A DNA stretch of 64,000 nt from Populus alba (Eukaryota; Streptophyta; Magnoliopsida; Malpighiales; Salicaceae): contig NC_133299.1 of NCBI RefSeq assembly GCF_005239225.2, positions 7,382,967 through 7,446,966 of the forward strand. The letters are read 5' to 3'. Position 1 is the stretch's first letter. Every line of letters begins with the position of its first letter. Below, piece by piece: positions 11,680 through 26,095 of this stretch. The notes under the pieces were generated by a model. It was given only the letters and a program-made list of their open reading frames with translations. It was not told the DNA's origin and ran no database searches. The position numbers were made by a program, and so were the translations under genes.

Positions 11680-12650
11680 TATTCATCTTATAACTCGAAT
11701 CTTATAACTCGAGTAATGAGTTTAACTGGTTAACCTTGATTGATTTGAGTTCTTTTTTTTTATGTTTTTTTTAATTGATTTTTTTTTCTTCTAATTTTAT
11801 CTTTTAACATTGATTTGATTGATAATTGAATTTTATAATTGGTTTCAATCTAATCTCAATTGCCATCTTGGTTTCATGACTCGGATCACGGATTTATCAA
11901 GTTAATTCAAGTTGATTGGAATTATGTTTTTAGTTTTTTTTAATTGATTTTTTTTTTAATTTCAACCATTTATCATTGGATTTATTAAAAATTAAGTTTT
12001 ATAATTTGTTTTAATTTGTATTTTATATGGTTATCTTAAATATAATTTTTTTTTTGTATTAATCTTTGTTTTTCTCAACCAAAATATATAGTTTTTTTTA
12101 GCAATGTATTTCATTTAATTAAAATTGAAGGTGATTAAAATAAATATTCAAAAAACTCTAAATGATTCAAAAATAAAAAAATAAAAAAATAAATTTTTTA
12201 ATTAAAACCTTTTTATTATATCAATGCAATTTATTCTTAAGAAATTTCTATATTGTAATGTTTCTCATGATTCGGATCATGGATTTATCAAATTAACTCG
12301 AGTTGATTAGAGTTATTTTTTTAGTTATTTTTAATTGATTTATTTTTCAGTTTTATTTTTTTATCATTAAATTTATTAAAAATTAAGTTTCATAATTTGT
12401 TTTGATTTATATTTTATATAGTTATTTTAAATATAATCCTTTTTTTTGTATTAATCTTTTTTTTTTCTCAACCAAAATATATAGTTTTTTTAGCAATGTA
12501 TTTCATTTAATTAAAATTGAAGGTGATTAAATAAATATTCAAAAAATCTAAATAATTCAAAATAAAAAATAAAAAATGTATTTTTTAATTAAAACCTTTT
12601 TATCCTATCGAAGCAATTTATTTTTAAGAAATTTCTATATTATAATGTTT
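11680..12650. repeat. AT-rich tandem duplication, period about 390 nt
   Basis: A segment beginning TCATGACTCGGATCACGGAT near 11,875 recurs as TCATGATTCGGATCATGGAT near 12,266. The following phrases repeat in order (ATTAAAAATTAAGTTT, TTATATGGTTAT/TATAGTTAT, ACCAAAATATATAGTTTTTT, AAGAAATTTCTATATT). It belongs to the same broad AT-rich repeat family as other blocks here, apparently in the opposite orientation. Confidence 0.65.
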
Positions 12651-12778
12651 ATTTTATGAAGAAAAAACTATCGGAGAATCATGGCAGCAAAACTATTTTG
12701 GAAAATATTATTTTATTAAAATCTCTTTATGTTAATAAAATTTCTTATGTTATTAATTTGATTTATTTTTTGACTAAG

Positions 12779-12913
12779 CCCGGCGCCTCGAAGGAAGCCT
12801 TGACTGAGTTCATCTCCACCCTTATTATTGTCTTTTCCAATGAAGGGTCCTTCCTGGCCTTAGCCAAGGTCACAGACAGTGCTGCCGGCATACCTGCTGG
12901 ACTCATCACTGCA
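12779..12913 (+). pseudogene. Fragment of a tonoplast aquaporin (TIP) gene
   Basis: A short open stretch encodes SKEALTEFISTLIIVFSNEG, then SFLALAKVTDSAAG and IPAGLITA. This aligns by memory with the N-terminal first transmembrane helix of plant TIP aquaporins (usual form: AEFISTLIFVFAGEGSGMAF...KLTD...TPAGL). No NPA motif, no further helices and no proper start follow, and the frame ends at 12,928. It is therefore a truncated gene piece, probably a relic or a piece carried by a transposon. TIP1-type is the closest by eye. Confidence 0.65.
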
Positions 12914-13029
12914 AACAACCCTTCTTGAGGCTGGTCGTCGTTCGCCTCCCTCTGTTCCTTTCTTCCAACCTTGCAAAAGTGATTGAAAATCGTTGATCAA
13001 TATTTATATTCAAATGGATTTAAATCGGA

Positions 13030-13033
<4 letters not shown>

Positions 13034-13069
<36 letters not shown>
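13034..13069. repeat. (TA)n microsatellite
   Basis: An uninterrupted TA dinucleotide run of 36 nt lies upstream of the ubiquitin-L40 promoter. Confidence 0.95.
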
Positions 13070-13072
<3 letters not shown>

Positions 13073-13166
13073 CTTGAATGGATAGAATATAAATATAATA
13101 AAGGCTCAATTCATGAATACCCTTGCCACCTGCGGCTACAAGTAGAGGCAACTAACACAAGTTCTG

Positions 13167-13292
13167 TTGGGCTTTCGAATTTGAGACCTCTACATGGACT
13201 TGCTAGAAACCGAATCAGTGTGAAAAGGTCCATATGGCCCATAACCATGTTGAAGTCTTCTTGCCGTCAGTCTCCCCAAACGAAAACCCTAG
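13167..13292 (+). promoter_or_regulatory. Ubiquitin-L40 promoter: site II motifs and telo box
   Basis: TGGGCT lies near 13,168 and ATGGCCCATA near 13,233-13,242 (site II in reverse). AAACCCTAG at about 13,283-13,292 is a telo box, roughly 85-90 nt before the ATG. TATAAAG near 13,301 is a possible TATA element. This is the same motif pair as at RPS9, consistent with co-regulation of ribosomal protein genes. Confidence 0.6.
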
Positions 13293-13318
13293 CTGAGCAT
13301 GCTATAAAGTCCTAATGA

Positions 13319-15372
<2,054 letters not shown>

Positions 15373-16000
15373 AGGATCATTGCTGCATTTGTGCCTGAGA
15401 TGAACTCGAGAGTGAGATTTTGGACTTGTTTTTGTCGTTGTTGTGGAATCTGGATTTACAAAGACAACCTGTGATTAATCTACATGAATATTATTAAGAT
15501 TTTGCTGTCTTTATTTTGATATTTACAATATATTCTGTTTTCTGATTTTTCCCTCGTCTTAATCGTATGTGGTGTTTTATGTGATTGTGATCTATTTTTT
15601 ATGTGATTTTCCCTTCTCTCTCTAAAACACATGTTAGGAAGCAAACCATTTCCAAGGACTTTGATTTTTAACTGCATATTTAGTGTATGCTATAAATCTT
15701 AAAACTTTTATTGAGTGTAAAAAAAATGTTGCATGGATGAGATTAGAACAGAACCTCGAGATTACGAGCCTTACGAGCTGCCTTACGCACTACCTGACCA
15801 CCAACTAGTGAAATGCGTCCCTCTACAAAATCTATACAAGTATAATAACATACTGGATTACTGCACGGCTCTAATAAAATTTTCTATCATTAAAAAATAT
15901 TATAGAAATATAATTTTCAGTATATATATAATGTTTTTCTAGTTGAAAAAAAATTTGAATTGTATGAAGGTTATAATTAGATTTAGAAGATTTGGCAAGT
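15373..16000. other. 3' flank of ubiquitin-L40
   Basis: Holds the 3' UTR and then AT-rich DNA. A short open stretch at 15,733-15,860 (MDEIRTEPRDYEPYELPYAL) is GC-richer than its surroundings but matches no family I recognise and is too short to call. Confidence 0.35.
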
Positions 16001-16760
16001 TTTAGATAATAAGTTTAATTTTAAAAATTTCATGATTTTTCTAATATTAAAATAATAATATATTTAAGGATGAAATTAAAAAAAAGTTAAGATGAAATAA
16101 AAAAATTTAATTAAAATAAAATAATTTTAGTTAATGGAAGTTAATTTGTAAAGTTTATGGTTCGGGTAGTGACATAAAAATAAATTTAAATAAAATAAAT
16201 TATAAATTTTAATATTTAATTTGTTTAATGTTAAAGGATAAAATTAAACAATTCAATTAAAAAAACATAAAACATAAAAAATTAATGCAAGATAACTTAG
16301 ATACCAAACACAAATTGAAATAAATTATAGATATTAATTTCCATTAAACTAAAATATATATCTCAATTTCAATGATGAAATCAAAAAAAAAAAAAAAACC
16401 TCAATCTTAACAATAAAATACAACTTGAGTCTATTTCAGTTAATTCATAAAACTCATGATCCAATTTATGAGATTAATATAACTTTATAGAAAACAAATT
16501 AAAATAAATCATGAAACTTAATTTATAATTAATTCAATGTTGAAGGATGAAATTGAAAAAAATAAGCCTTTTAAATTTTTTTAAAAAAACTCTATCAATT
16601 AAGTATACCCGTTAAACCCATGACACGGGTCATAAAATTTTGATAGAAACTATAATAAATTATGAAGTTCAATCTTTAATAAAGCAAATATTAAACAATA
16701 AAATTAGAAAAATAAATAAATAAAAAAAAACAGAAAACACCTAAGGTAAAAAAAAAAAAT
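16001..16760. repeat. AT-rich dispersed repeat block
   Basis: Contains the family phrases also found at 2.2-3.1 kb and 25-26 kb: 'aaggatgaaattgaaaaaaa', AACTCATGATCC...TTATGAG, and CCCATGACACGGGTCATAAA. No coding content. It is probably a degenerate transposon-derived family. Confidence 0.5.
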
Positions 16761-17841
16761 TATTACAATTAGTAATATTTTGAAAGGTGATGAACATTAA
16801 AATAACCATCTCTTTTTATTTTTCTTAATTTATACAAAATGGTAAAGGTAACTAGTGTACATTATAATCTAGAATTGAACCTCTATAAGATTTTTTGCTA
16901 TATTACTTGAATTTTTTTTTTTCATTTAAAGTTTGTATCCATGCATTTCATATTTGCAAAAAATTCTTGAAATTGAATACAATTTCATCATCCATGCATG
17001 CCCAATGGATTGATGTAGTATAATCATATCATAATATATAAACTGAATAAAATGGTTCTATTTCTTATTCTTTTTAGCTTACTTCATTAGAACTAATAAG
17101 TTAAAAAACATTGGTTGATTTCTTCAAAATAACAAAATTGATGCTAATAAGAATACATGTATGATTTTTTTTTTTTTTTGCAATTCCTATAATTTAATTG
17201 AAGCTTGTCATTATAAAGGATCAATTTAGAGAAATTTTTGTGGCTTCAATGACAATGAGATCATTGCTTTATTGTATCAAGAGAGTCTCCCATCAAAGAT
17301 AAATGAATAAAAAAAGGGTTGTAAAAAACTTTTTATTTCTCTATCATTATAGACAATACTATATTTCTCTATCATTATAGACAATACCATCTATATTATT
17401 TCTATTTATAATATATTATTTCTAACCATAGGATTTTCTCAAGTTTTTCTTGAGCAAATATATTAGGATAGTCTATCCTCACCTTTTATATATTTGATAT
17501 TGACCATTATTCACAAGAATATTCTATAGTCTTAATAAGAAAGGCAGGGTTAAAGATTTATCCAATATAAGATATTCTATTATTTGAAGAACCTTATATT
17601 AGAAAGAATCTTTTGAAATATTTGTAATGAAATTCCTTGAAAAATTAAATCTAGAAAGGTAGAATATAAATAAGTACGAGAAAATATAAACAAATAGTCA
17701 AACTAAACAAAAACATTCAATTAAAAATAGGGATAAGACTAAAAAAATAATAGATAAAAAGCTCCAACACAAAGATTTTCATTAGTATGTAAATATATGT
17801 TATACCATCACTAATAAACACCATAATATGAGATATTCACT
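16761..17841. other. Intergenic AT-rich DNA
   Basis: No gene was recognised. A short direct repeat (TATTTCTCTATCATTATAGA) occurs twice around 17,335-17,385. Confidence 0.4.
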
Positions 17842-18275
17842 ATCACACCCGGAAATCGTGGCATCATATTAAAAAAATAGTCTCGATTAGAAAAAGAACA
17901 AATATCTGGTATCTTGTTTTTTTAAGGAAAAATATCTTGTTCTAGGAGTCGTCACCTAGTATTATGGTTACTAGAAATCTTAATTGGTCAACAGAGATTC
18001 TATAGTACGGGACTGGTTACGCAAAAAAAAAGATGCTATTACCCCTTAAGCGCCTTACTTAAGGCAGGCTGCATTGCTGGTTTTGTCTAAAATTGCTAAG
18101 AATTTGTTCTTCATTTTTCCTTTTTTTATTATTCCTTTTATGTTCCTGACTCTAGCGTCAGTGAACAATTCCTACGAATATTTCCGACTCTGGTGCTGGT
18201 AAATATCACACAAATCTGAAAAATACGATACCTTTGACTCTAGCGTCAATGAATATTTTCGTAAAAAATGAATTT
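17842..18275 (-). mobile_element. Diverged LTR remnant related to the 27-44 kb retrotransposon
   Basis: Read on the minus strand, 18,085-17,945 aligns with 29,990-30,115 of the intact LTR. Shared landmarks are AATGCAGC(T/C)T, TAAGTAAGGCG, TAATA, GCGTAACCAGTCCCGTAC, GACCA and ACTAGGTGACGACTCC. It ends near 17,842 in a TG/CA-type LTR terminus (TTTCCGGGTGTGA). Between 18,142 and 18,262 it carries three hairpins with the loop TCTAGC or TCTGGT (plus strand), for example GTTCCTGAC/GTCAGTGAAC at 18,142-18,166. The 5' part of the LTR is not recognisable. It is clearly older than, and a different subfamily from, the intact array. Confidence 0.7.
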
Positions 18276-18659
18276 GAAGAACAAAATTTCTGTCCTTTTT
18301 TTTGTTTATCCTTTATTATTATTTGCCCTTTTTAGATGGAAGTAAAAAAAACATTGCACGACATATTTGCATTTAACAGTAATAGTCCACAGATTGAGCA
18401 CATTTACAAAAAATACAAACACAAAGGAAAAAAAAAACAAAGTGCAAGGGGCCCACAAATAAATCAACGAAGGCTCCCAAATATTTTTGAAATTTTTTGT
18501 TATCGAAAAGGGGTTCGTTTGGTCAAATATTAAATTAGAATGAGCATAAAAATTATGGTCAAGGTATAAGGGTGTGTTTTGCCAAGCACACTTTTAGCAA
18601 ACACAATTTGAGCCAGTTGGGCCTAATGCCCAGACCCGTCCCACTCTTTGCAATTATAT

Positions 18660-20813
18660 CAATTCCTTTAGCTAATTTAACTCTTAATCATTCAAATTTT
18701 TTTTTTTTTTTGTTATTGAGATGAGTGAATTCTTGAAAAGATTCTTCAAGAATTTTGGGTTCTAGAAATGCATGAGAAATGTTGACCAAGTATAATATAA
18801 GGATATTAAATGAAGTGCGATGGATATAAAGTATTAACTTCTCCTAAAGATCAACTCCTAAAATATACAATATTCTTCCAAAATAGACGATTTTCTAAAT
18901 GTAGATGATGATATTTATATAAATGAATATTTAAATTCTCTTGATTTTTAAATTTTCTTGATTCCTATCTAAATGAAAATTTTATGAAATAGATCTATTT
19001 TATAATTTTTTTGAAAGTGAAAATGGAACTCATTCTTTGTTTTTTCCTTTCCATTTATTCAATTTTCTTCCATTTAGTGATTGTTTTTTTCAATATTCCT
19101 TTGAGTCTTGAACTAACTGTTTTTTAACATCTAATATAATATATGAAAGGATTCTTGAGCAAGTATAGGTTATCTAAAAAATTATTAGTAAATACTTCTA
19201 CAAGATATTATATTTTTTCATGAAATATCTAAGAAAATATTAATCAGAAATAAAAAAAGATTGATTACAAAGAAAAATGAAAATGAATATTATTTATACA
19301 CATGAAAATTACATAGAAACAAGTAGGATTGAGTTATTTTTTGCAGTTAGTCCCAACGCTGCATTGTTCAAATAACTATCATACTCAAAATAATGATTAG
19401 TGTTTCTTATCTCTTCTTCTTTTTCTTCTTCTTCTTCTTCTTCTTATTATTATTAATAATAAGTGGACTCTCCCTTCTTAGCTCTTTATATGAACATTCA
19501 TCGCAAGCATATTGTTCATGCTCCAAACATTAAAGTGAAAATAGAATTCATTCTTTGTTTTTTACTCTCCATTCATTTGGATATCTTTTATTTCATGATT
19601 TTTTCAATATTCCTATGAGACTTATATTGAATATTTTTATATCTAACATGATGTATGAAAGGATCCTGACAAGTATAGATCATCTAAAAAAATTATTAGT
19701 AAATATTTTTATAAAAATATTATATTTTATTTGTAGAAATATATTTTTCAAGAAAGATATGAGAATATTTATTGAAAATAAAATGAATATTATTTATACA
19801 CCTAAGAATTAAACATGAACAAGAAGGGTTGGATTATTCCTTGTGGTGTACTACACAATCTTAACACCATGGTGTTCAATGAGTTCTAGCTTCTAGCTTC
19901 GATGGTCATTATTAAAAAAAAAAAAAAATAAATCAAATCTACCATTAATTATCTCATTTATTAACTACTCCATTTATAAATATCATAGTTATAGAAACAA
20001 AATACTTATATAACCTACTAAGATATAATTTGTAACTTGCTATCCTCGCAAATAAATTTACCTTCGTGAAAAAGGTATGGAGTTAGGGTGCTTATGTAAA
20101 TGGTGACTAAATAAAATAATATCTAACTGGGCTGCATCTTTAATATACAACTTATATAATTAGTATATGGAAATAGGTGGAGAAGTTATGGTGGTCTTGT
20201 GTGGTGACTTGATGACTAACTAAGGTGTTCTTGGATTTTAGGAAGTGTGAGCAGACATTCTTCCATTGTTAGGGGTGTGATCCCAAGTTTTTCTTAGTTA
20301 ATTATTGAGAATATATAACTATAATAAGAAGAAACTCTTTGCATGAAGCAAAAAAGACTGGTGTGAGCTTAAAATCCAAACATAGAAGAAGTGTAACATA
20401 TTGAGAGAAGGACGTGGGCTCAGTAAAATGAAGGTTTAGCATAACATCTCGTTTATTTTCAATATTCTTTTGAGACTTGAACTGATTTTTTTTTTAAATA
20501 TCTAACATAATACAAGAAAGGATCCTTGAGAAAGTATACGTTGTTGTCATAGAAATATGTTTGTTCAAGAAATATCAAAGAAAATATTAATTAAAAATTG
20601 ATTGTGAAGAAAAAAGAAATATTATTTATATACATGAGAAGAGAATTGCATAGGAACATGTAGGATTGGATTGTTTTTTGCAGTGTTACTACATAGTCCC
20701 AGCATTGTAGTTTTCAAATAACTATCCTACGTACCCAAAATAACGATTAGTGTTTCTTAGCTCGTTTCCTTGTTATTATTATTATTATTCATTGAGCGTA
20801 TTCTTCCCCCCTT
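18660..20813. repeat. Invertase module 1, 3' flank with three diverged repeat units
   Basis: Three related units, near 18,720-19,375, 19,520-19,860 and 20,440-20,700, share phrases. Examples are GAATTCATTCTTTGTTTTTT, ATATGAAAGGAT(T/C)CTTGA, AAATTATTAGTAAATA, and ATTATTTATA(C/T)AC followed by AGGATTG(A/G)(A/G)TT. A (TTC)n run lies at about 19,411-19,446. The first part is repeated at 53,125-53,520 (module 3), and 18,720 onward is repeated at 44,362 onward (module 2). Confidence 0.7.
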
Positions 20814-23800
20814 TCAACTCTTTATAGGAACATTCATGACAGGTGTGTTCATGCTCCAAGCATTAAGATTCTCTACTGTGATGGTCTCGCTGCCATTGTT
20901 GAACACATACAAGTGAGCCTTTTCAGAGACTGCAATAGTTGGATAAACCCTAGATGAGATGGCAATTCTTCCTCCAACTCCAAAACTCTCTACAACAGAG
21001 TGATCAATCTGGAAAGAAAGAGCAATAACCAAAAGTATGTTAAGATAGTTAAGTAAATGAGAACATAACAAGAGCAAGTATTGTTTCAGACTCAGATAAT
21101 GAAAGGACCATACCAAACTTCTGAGCGAAAGTTTCTTGCCGGTCAAATCAACATCAACAAATCCAGCAAAAGATGGTTTATACAGTCCTTTACCTAAGGA
21201 AGAGCTGTTTAAAGAAGCCATGTATACAGACCATGTTTAGTAGAGGTTGATAACAAAATTAGGATAAGAACATATGTCTAGAGAAGAGAAGAGAAGCCAT
21301 AACACAAACCTCCTTGCATCAGAGCACAAAAGAACTTTATGCTTGTCTGCTGCTGCTTTAAATACTCTAAAGAAGACAGGAGTGAATTCTTCAAGATTTT
21401 TTGAAGCTAATGTCAAGAGTCCAAATGGCCCAAGTCCACCAGGATCTTTGGAACCCTTTTGATCACATACATCAAGTGCATCAAGCTTAGCCCATTTTGG
21501 ATCAAAAGGCTCAGCTTTGTCCAAGCTTGGGAAAGAAAAGGTTACATCAACATCAGCCTGTAAAATACATGAAGAGCAATTAATCAGGAAAATCTTAGCT
21601 TAACTTCACTACCATTCAATGTAAGAAACAATTGCTTAAAAAATATTGACTTGATATATTTTTTAAGTAATTGTTTCTTGGACTTAAATGTTTAGTGTTT
21701 TTTAGAAGAAAAAGAAAGAGAACAAACCTGAGCAGCAGTGATGACTTTAACTTCAACATGATTGCCTTGGTTGAGCTTTTGATTGCGCAGTTGAACATTG
21801 TGCCCTCTTAATTTCTCTAACTCTGCAACAGGCCACTGTAGCAATTGCTTTCCACTTGGATCTAGCCACACCTTCCTTGGAATCAACTACAACAATGCAA
21901 TAAAGAAAACATAAAGTGTTATTAACCAATAAAAATGACTTTTAAAAAGTAATGATAAATTCCACCAAGTATTACCTGAATTCCTGCCCACCCTTTGTCC
22001 TTATCTTTCTGAGGATCATCAGACTCATTAGCCCAACCCCATAAAACCCTTCTATTTGTGCTTGGGTCAAAGAACGTCTTAGAAGCATAAAAGTTTCCAT
22101 AATCTAACCTAAGACCAGCCCAACCATCAACTAAGCCCTCATCAGGAAAATACTTGTCCTTCTTCTTATTGTAAGTACCCATTGTATAGTACTCGTATCT
22201 TGTCATATCTAGGCTAACCTTCAATACATGTTTCACATTTTGTCCCATAACTGAAGGATCCAACCCGTTTTTGCCGGACAATGAAACGGGGAAAAAATCT
22301 GGGCATTCCCACATACCTGTACCCTGAACTGAATGTAATGGATGCTTAGCCTTGACCCATTTCTTAAAATCTTTACTCCTGTACAAATATGCAACCCCTC
22401 TATTTTTCCTCCTGCTGCCTATCAAAATCCTCCAATGCCCATCAGCCAACCAAGCAGTGGTCGGATCACGGAATGCACTACCATTTACGCTAGCATCCGG
22501 GTTCACTATCGGATTATCATCAGGCTTAACCCATTCACGAAGATATGGATCCGACAAGTTTGCGGGTACTGCATAATTTTGAATCTGCCTGTTATTTTTA
22601 TCCACAATACCCGTGTATAATATCACAGGCTCGCCATTTGGAAGGACCGTCGCTGAACCAGACCAACATCCATAATTATCAAACCATTTAGAAGGGTAGA
22701 TTGCAGGCTCAAGGGATTCCCAATTGATCAAATCCTTCGAAACTGAATGAGCCCAAACAATGTTACCCCACACTGCACCTTCGGGGTTGTATTGGTAGAA
22801 GAGATGGTAAAGCCCCTTGTAGTACATAGGCGCTGCTCATACATATCAGCACACATAAAACAATCAAAATCAGGATTGATTAAAAAACTGGAGGCCATGA
22901 AACTGATCATGTTCTTGTTGGAATGGCTTACCATTTGGATCTATTGTTGATAAATTTATTCCAATCAATTTGAGCAGCACCCAAGAGCATCATGGACCAA
23001 AAAGGATAAAAGAAGAAGAAAACAAAAGTTAGCCATCAGTGTTGAAGCCAATTTTCACTCAAAAATGAATAAATGCATAAATATTTGACACAATAGCTGA
23101 ACAGAGCTCGGGAGGAATGTTCCCAGCAAGTAAATGGTACAACCTTTTTTCAAGACAAACAAAAACATCAAAACCTCATGTGATGCCATTGAAACTATTA
23201 ATATATATTGTGCTGGCCACAATCTGTCCTGGAAATGATCAATATAGGATTATCCCGCCAGATCCCCTACTTTTCTTCATAATAATTATTTAACAGCATA
23301 TGCCCCAGTCGAAACCAGTTCTTGTTGAATCTTTCCTTCTATTTTTAAAGAGAAAACCAACACCATGAAGTCTGTTCAACCCTTTTCAAGTATATATATG
23401 AGCACTAGTGTTATTTAAAGAGTAACCAAGAAACTGCCTCAATGTCAACAGGGAAAGGATCACAAACCAGCACGTCAACTTGCAAAGAAGAAAAAAGTAA
23501 AAAAAAAAAAAGTGGTCCTTGTAAGGATTAGCACCACCGATAGCCCACTATTTGCACGGCTGTAGGATGCTGAATGGACAAGAAAGACTTCCACGCATCC
23601 AAGCACCCTTCGGTGCCACCTTTTCGGAGTTTTAAAGGTTAATTGTGTAGAAAATCTGAAGACATGTGCTCTTTTCCTGTTTGTCCAAAACCTCACTAAC
23701 CCGCATATTGTCGTGTACAAATTTAACTTATGGCCACGGTTAATATGTTACTATAAGACTATTTTCGATGAAATTATATACATGGAATCCCAACCTCAAA

Positions 23801-24486
23801 ACCATATATTTTTCGATGAAATTATATATATAATCAATGAATTAACAATAACATGACAGATATAAAAGAGAAAAACAGGAGACGAGAATTAAATAGACTG
23901 ATAGCAATATATTCTTGAAGACCAAAAAGAACATCTTAATAGCTGCAAAATATGCGAGTATAAAGTAATAAGTAAATTTGAAATAATCTTGACTAACAAT
24001 TAAAGTGATATCTCTCTTAATTAGAACAAGCGCTTGTGGAGTTGGACTATGTAAGCACGATGCAGGCAAAGAGAAAGGAAGAAAGAATGTCAAATTAATA
24101 GCATCTTCTTAGGAAGAAGAACTGAATCGAGATGGAGCCCTACTACCCTTAAGAATCAAAGACAAACAAAACAAAAAGGTCATACCCTAGAAGATTAAAA
24201 AGGCAACGTATATTATATTATATTTTTTAAGAAATATATTATAGATAGTACTATTTGCATTGCATGGGAGAAAGAAAGAAAGACAAGGAGATGCACATGT
24301 ACCGTTGATCCAGTTCCTTGGAGGCTGAAAGTGATACCCAGTTCTATGGACTTGGTTCACGTTCTCAACACTAAGAGTCTGATACCGAGAATAAATCTTA
24401 TGAGAAGCCTCGGCTCCATTGTTACTTGGCACAAAAAGCAAAGCAAACAGAGCAAGAACTGGGAGAGTGTGTGGCATAACCATCAT
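20814..24486 (-). CDS. CWINV: Cell wall (apoplastic) invertase, GH32, 7 exons, module 1
   Basis: It hydrolyses sucrose to glucose and fructose in the cell wall and so feeds sink tissues. Exons on the minus strand are 24486-24303, 22940-22932, 22832-21976, 21886-21728, 21557-21310, 21204-21114 and 21008-20814, giving 1743 nt and 580 aa. Residues 4-26 form a hydrophobic signal peptide ([12 protein letters not shown]). The 9-nt mini-exon encodes most of the NDPNAP motif, and nucleophile Asp62 is split across exons 1 and 2. Further motifs are WSGSAT, FRDP (Asp187) and WECPDF (Glu240). Proline in WECPD marks the cell wall class, while vacuolar enzymes have valine. C-terminal beta-sandwich motifs include [15 protein letters not shown]. 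All borders are GT-AG. The start is ATG at 24486; the in-frame codon further up at 24507 is GTG. A TATA box lies at 24,623-24,630. Confidence 0.95.
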
Positions 24487-24622
24487 TGATATTTGATTAT
24501 CATCCACGAGAGAAAACCAGGTATCACAAAGAGAGAGAACAGAGAAAGAAAAGAAGTTTTTTTTTGCAATGAATAATATCGAAAGAGCTAAGAATGAGAG
24601 TTTAAGTGCTTGGGGAGTGGAT

Positions 24623-24630
24623 GTATATAG
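24623..24630 (-). promoter_or_regulatory. TATA box of invertase module 1
   Basis: CTATATAC on the minus strand, about 140 nt upstream of the ATG. The identical site with the same spacing is upstream of module 3. Confidence 0.6.
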
Positions 24631-24789
24631 AGGTTTTCTAGGCTCTTATTAGAGACTGAAAAGGATAAGAAGTCTCCAACTAGATGATGCTGACCTTTAC
24701 AAATATTAGTTTGTGGATTTGCTGGTTGACTTTGGAAGGTTTTGAATTTTAAATTGATATTTGAAAGATTCAAATATTTAAATATCTGT

Positions 24790-26095
24790 ACTTGCTTTGT
24801 TATTTATTTGGATTGCAAATATAGGGATTATTAATCTATTGACCTGTGCTGTATCATGTTTCCTAACATTTTTTTATCCGATTAAAAAAAATATTTTAAA
24901 AAAGTTCAAAAAAAAAAGGCGAGAATCATGGGATTCCAACCTAAATGAGATTCCAACTAATCAATTGAAAAAAAAGAAAGAAAAAACAATATATGCCAAC
25001 CTAAATGAGTATGATAAACATGAGTTTAATTGCAAAAAAAATCTAATATAAAATGATAATATTGAAATAATAATAATAATAATAAAAAAGATAAAAAAAA
25101 AGTTCTAGCAAACCAGGTAAGCAAACTAAACTTTACGAACCAAATCATGCAAATGAGATAACCTAATAGAAAACAAATCAGAAATAATTACGAAGTATAA
25201 TTCTAAAATAACCCAATATTGAAGGACAAGACATGACAATTAAATTAAAAAAAAAAGCAATAAAAAAAAAAACAACCAAGAAAATCCAGGCTAATTCATC
25301 AAACTCATGGTCTAAGTGATCATGAGATTGAGATAAAAAAATATAAAGGAAATTAAAGAAAATTATGTAGCATAACCTTGAAGAATAAAATTGAAAAATA
25401 AAATTAATTTCCAACAAATCTAATAATATTAAAGAATGAAATCAAATTTTTTTTTTATTATCAATTTAAACAATTTTCCAATAAATTCAAGAAAGAACTA
25501 CAAAAAAAAAAAGAACTAAGATAACCCATGTCATTTTAAAAATTAGTGAAAAATTCTATCAAAAATAAAAATAATGGAGCTCAATCTTCAATTGAATAAA
25601 TTTTAAAAGATAAAAACTAAAAAAACATGAGTTTAAAAAGAAAAAAAACAAGCAAACCTGGATGAACCTCCTAAACTTAAGTTAATATCTAAAACAAGCA
25701 ACTCATAAAATTCTAGATCCAAACTCAATCAAGAAGCCTAATTTCAGCCAATTTAATATTGAAGGATGAAATAAAAAAATAAATTTAAAAACTTACCATA
25801 GTAAAAAAAATAGTAATAAAAAAGAATGAAAACCAAATTTGTTAGGGGAAGAAAACTTAAGGAGGATGGAATTGTAAAACAAAATCAATTTAATAATATA
25901 TCTCAAATAAAACAAATAACAATTAAAAGAATGATGACCAAATTTAAAAGTTAAAGTGGGGTGAGACTGATTTTTTTTCTTCAATTGTATAAATTATTTC
26001 AAATAAAACAAATACTAATAAAAAAAATAGGGACCAAATCTAAAAGAATAAAAAACTAAAGGGCTTCTTTAAATGTTTTTAAGTGTAGCAAATAA
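24790..26095. repeat. Invertase module 1 upstream region with a single repeat monomer
   Basis: AT-rich sequence nearly identical to 57,836-59,137 upstream of module 3. Here the monomer (CATGAGTTTAATTGC ... GGAGGATGGAATTGTAAAAC ... GGGCTTCTTTAAATG) occurs once, whereas it is amplified in tandem at 58-64 kb. No gene. Confidence 0.75.

Noticed and set aside
22342..22620. Plus-strand open frames inside invertase exon 3 (22,342-22,950 and 55,388-55,666)
   Set aside because: They are antisense shadows of the well-supported minus-strand exon and have no independent support.
24487..24507. Longer N terminus for the module 1 invertase starting at 24,507
   Set aside because: That codon is GTG, not ATG. 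The first in-frame ATG is at 24,486, which puts the signal peptide right at the N terminus. The same holds at 57,553 for module 3.
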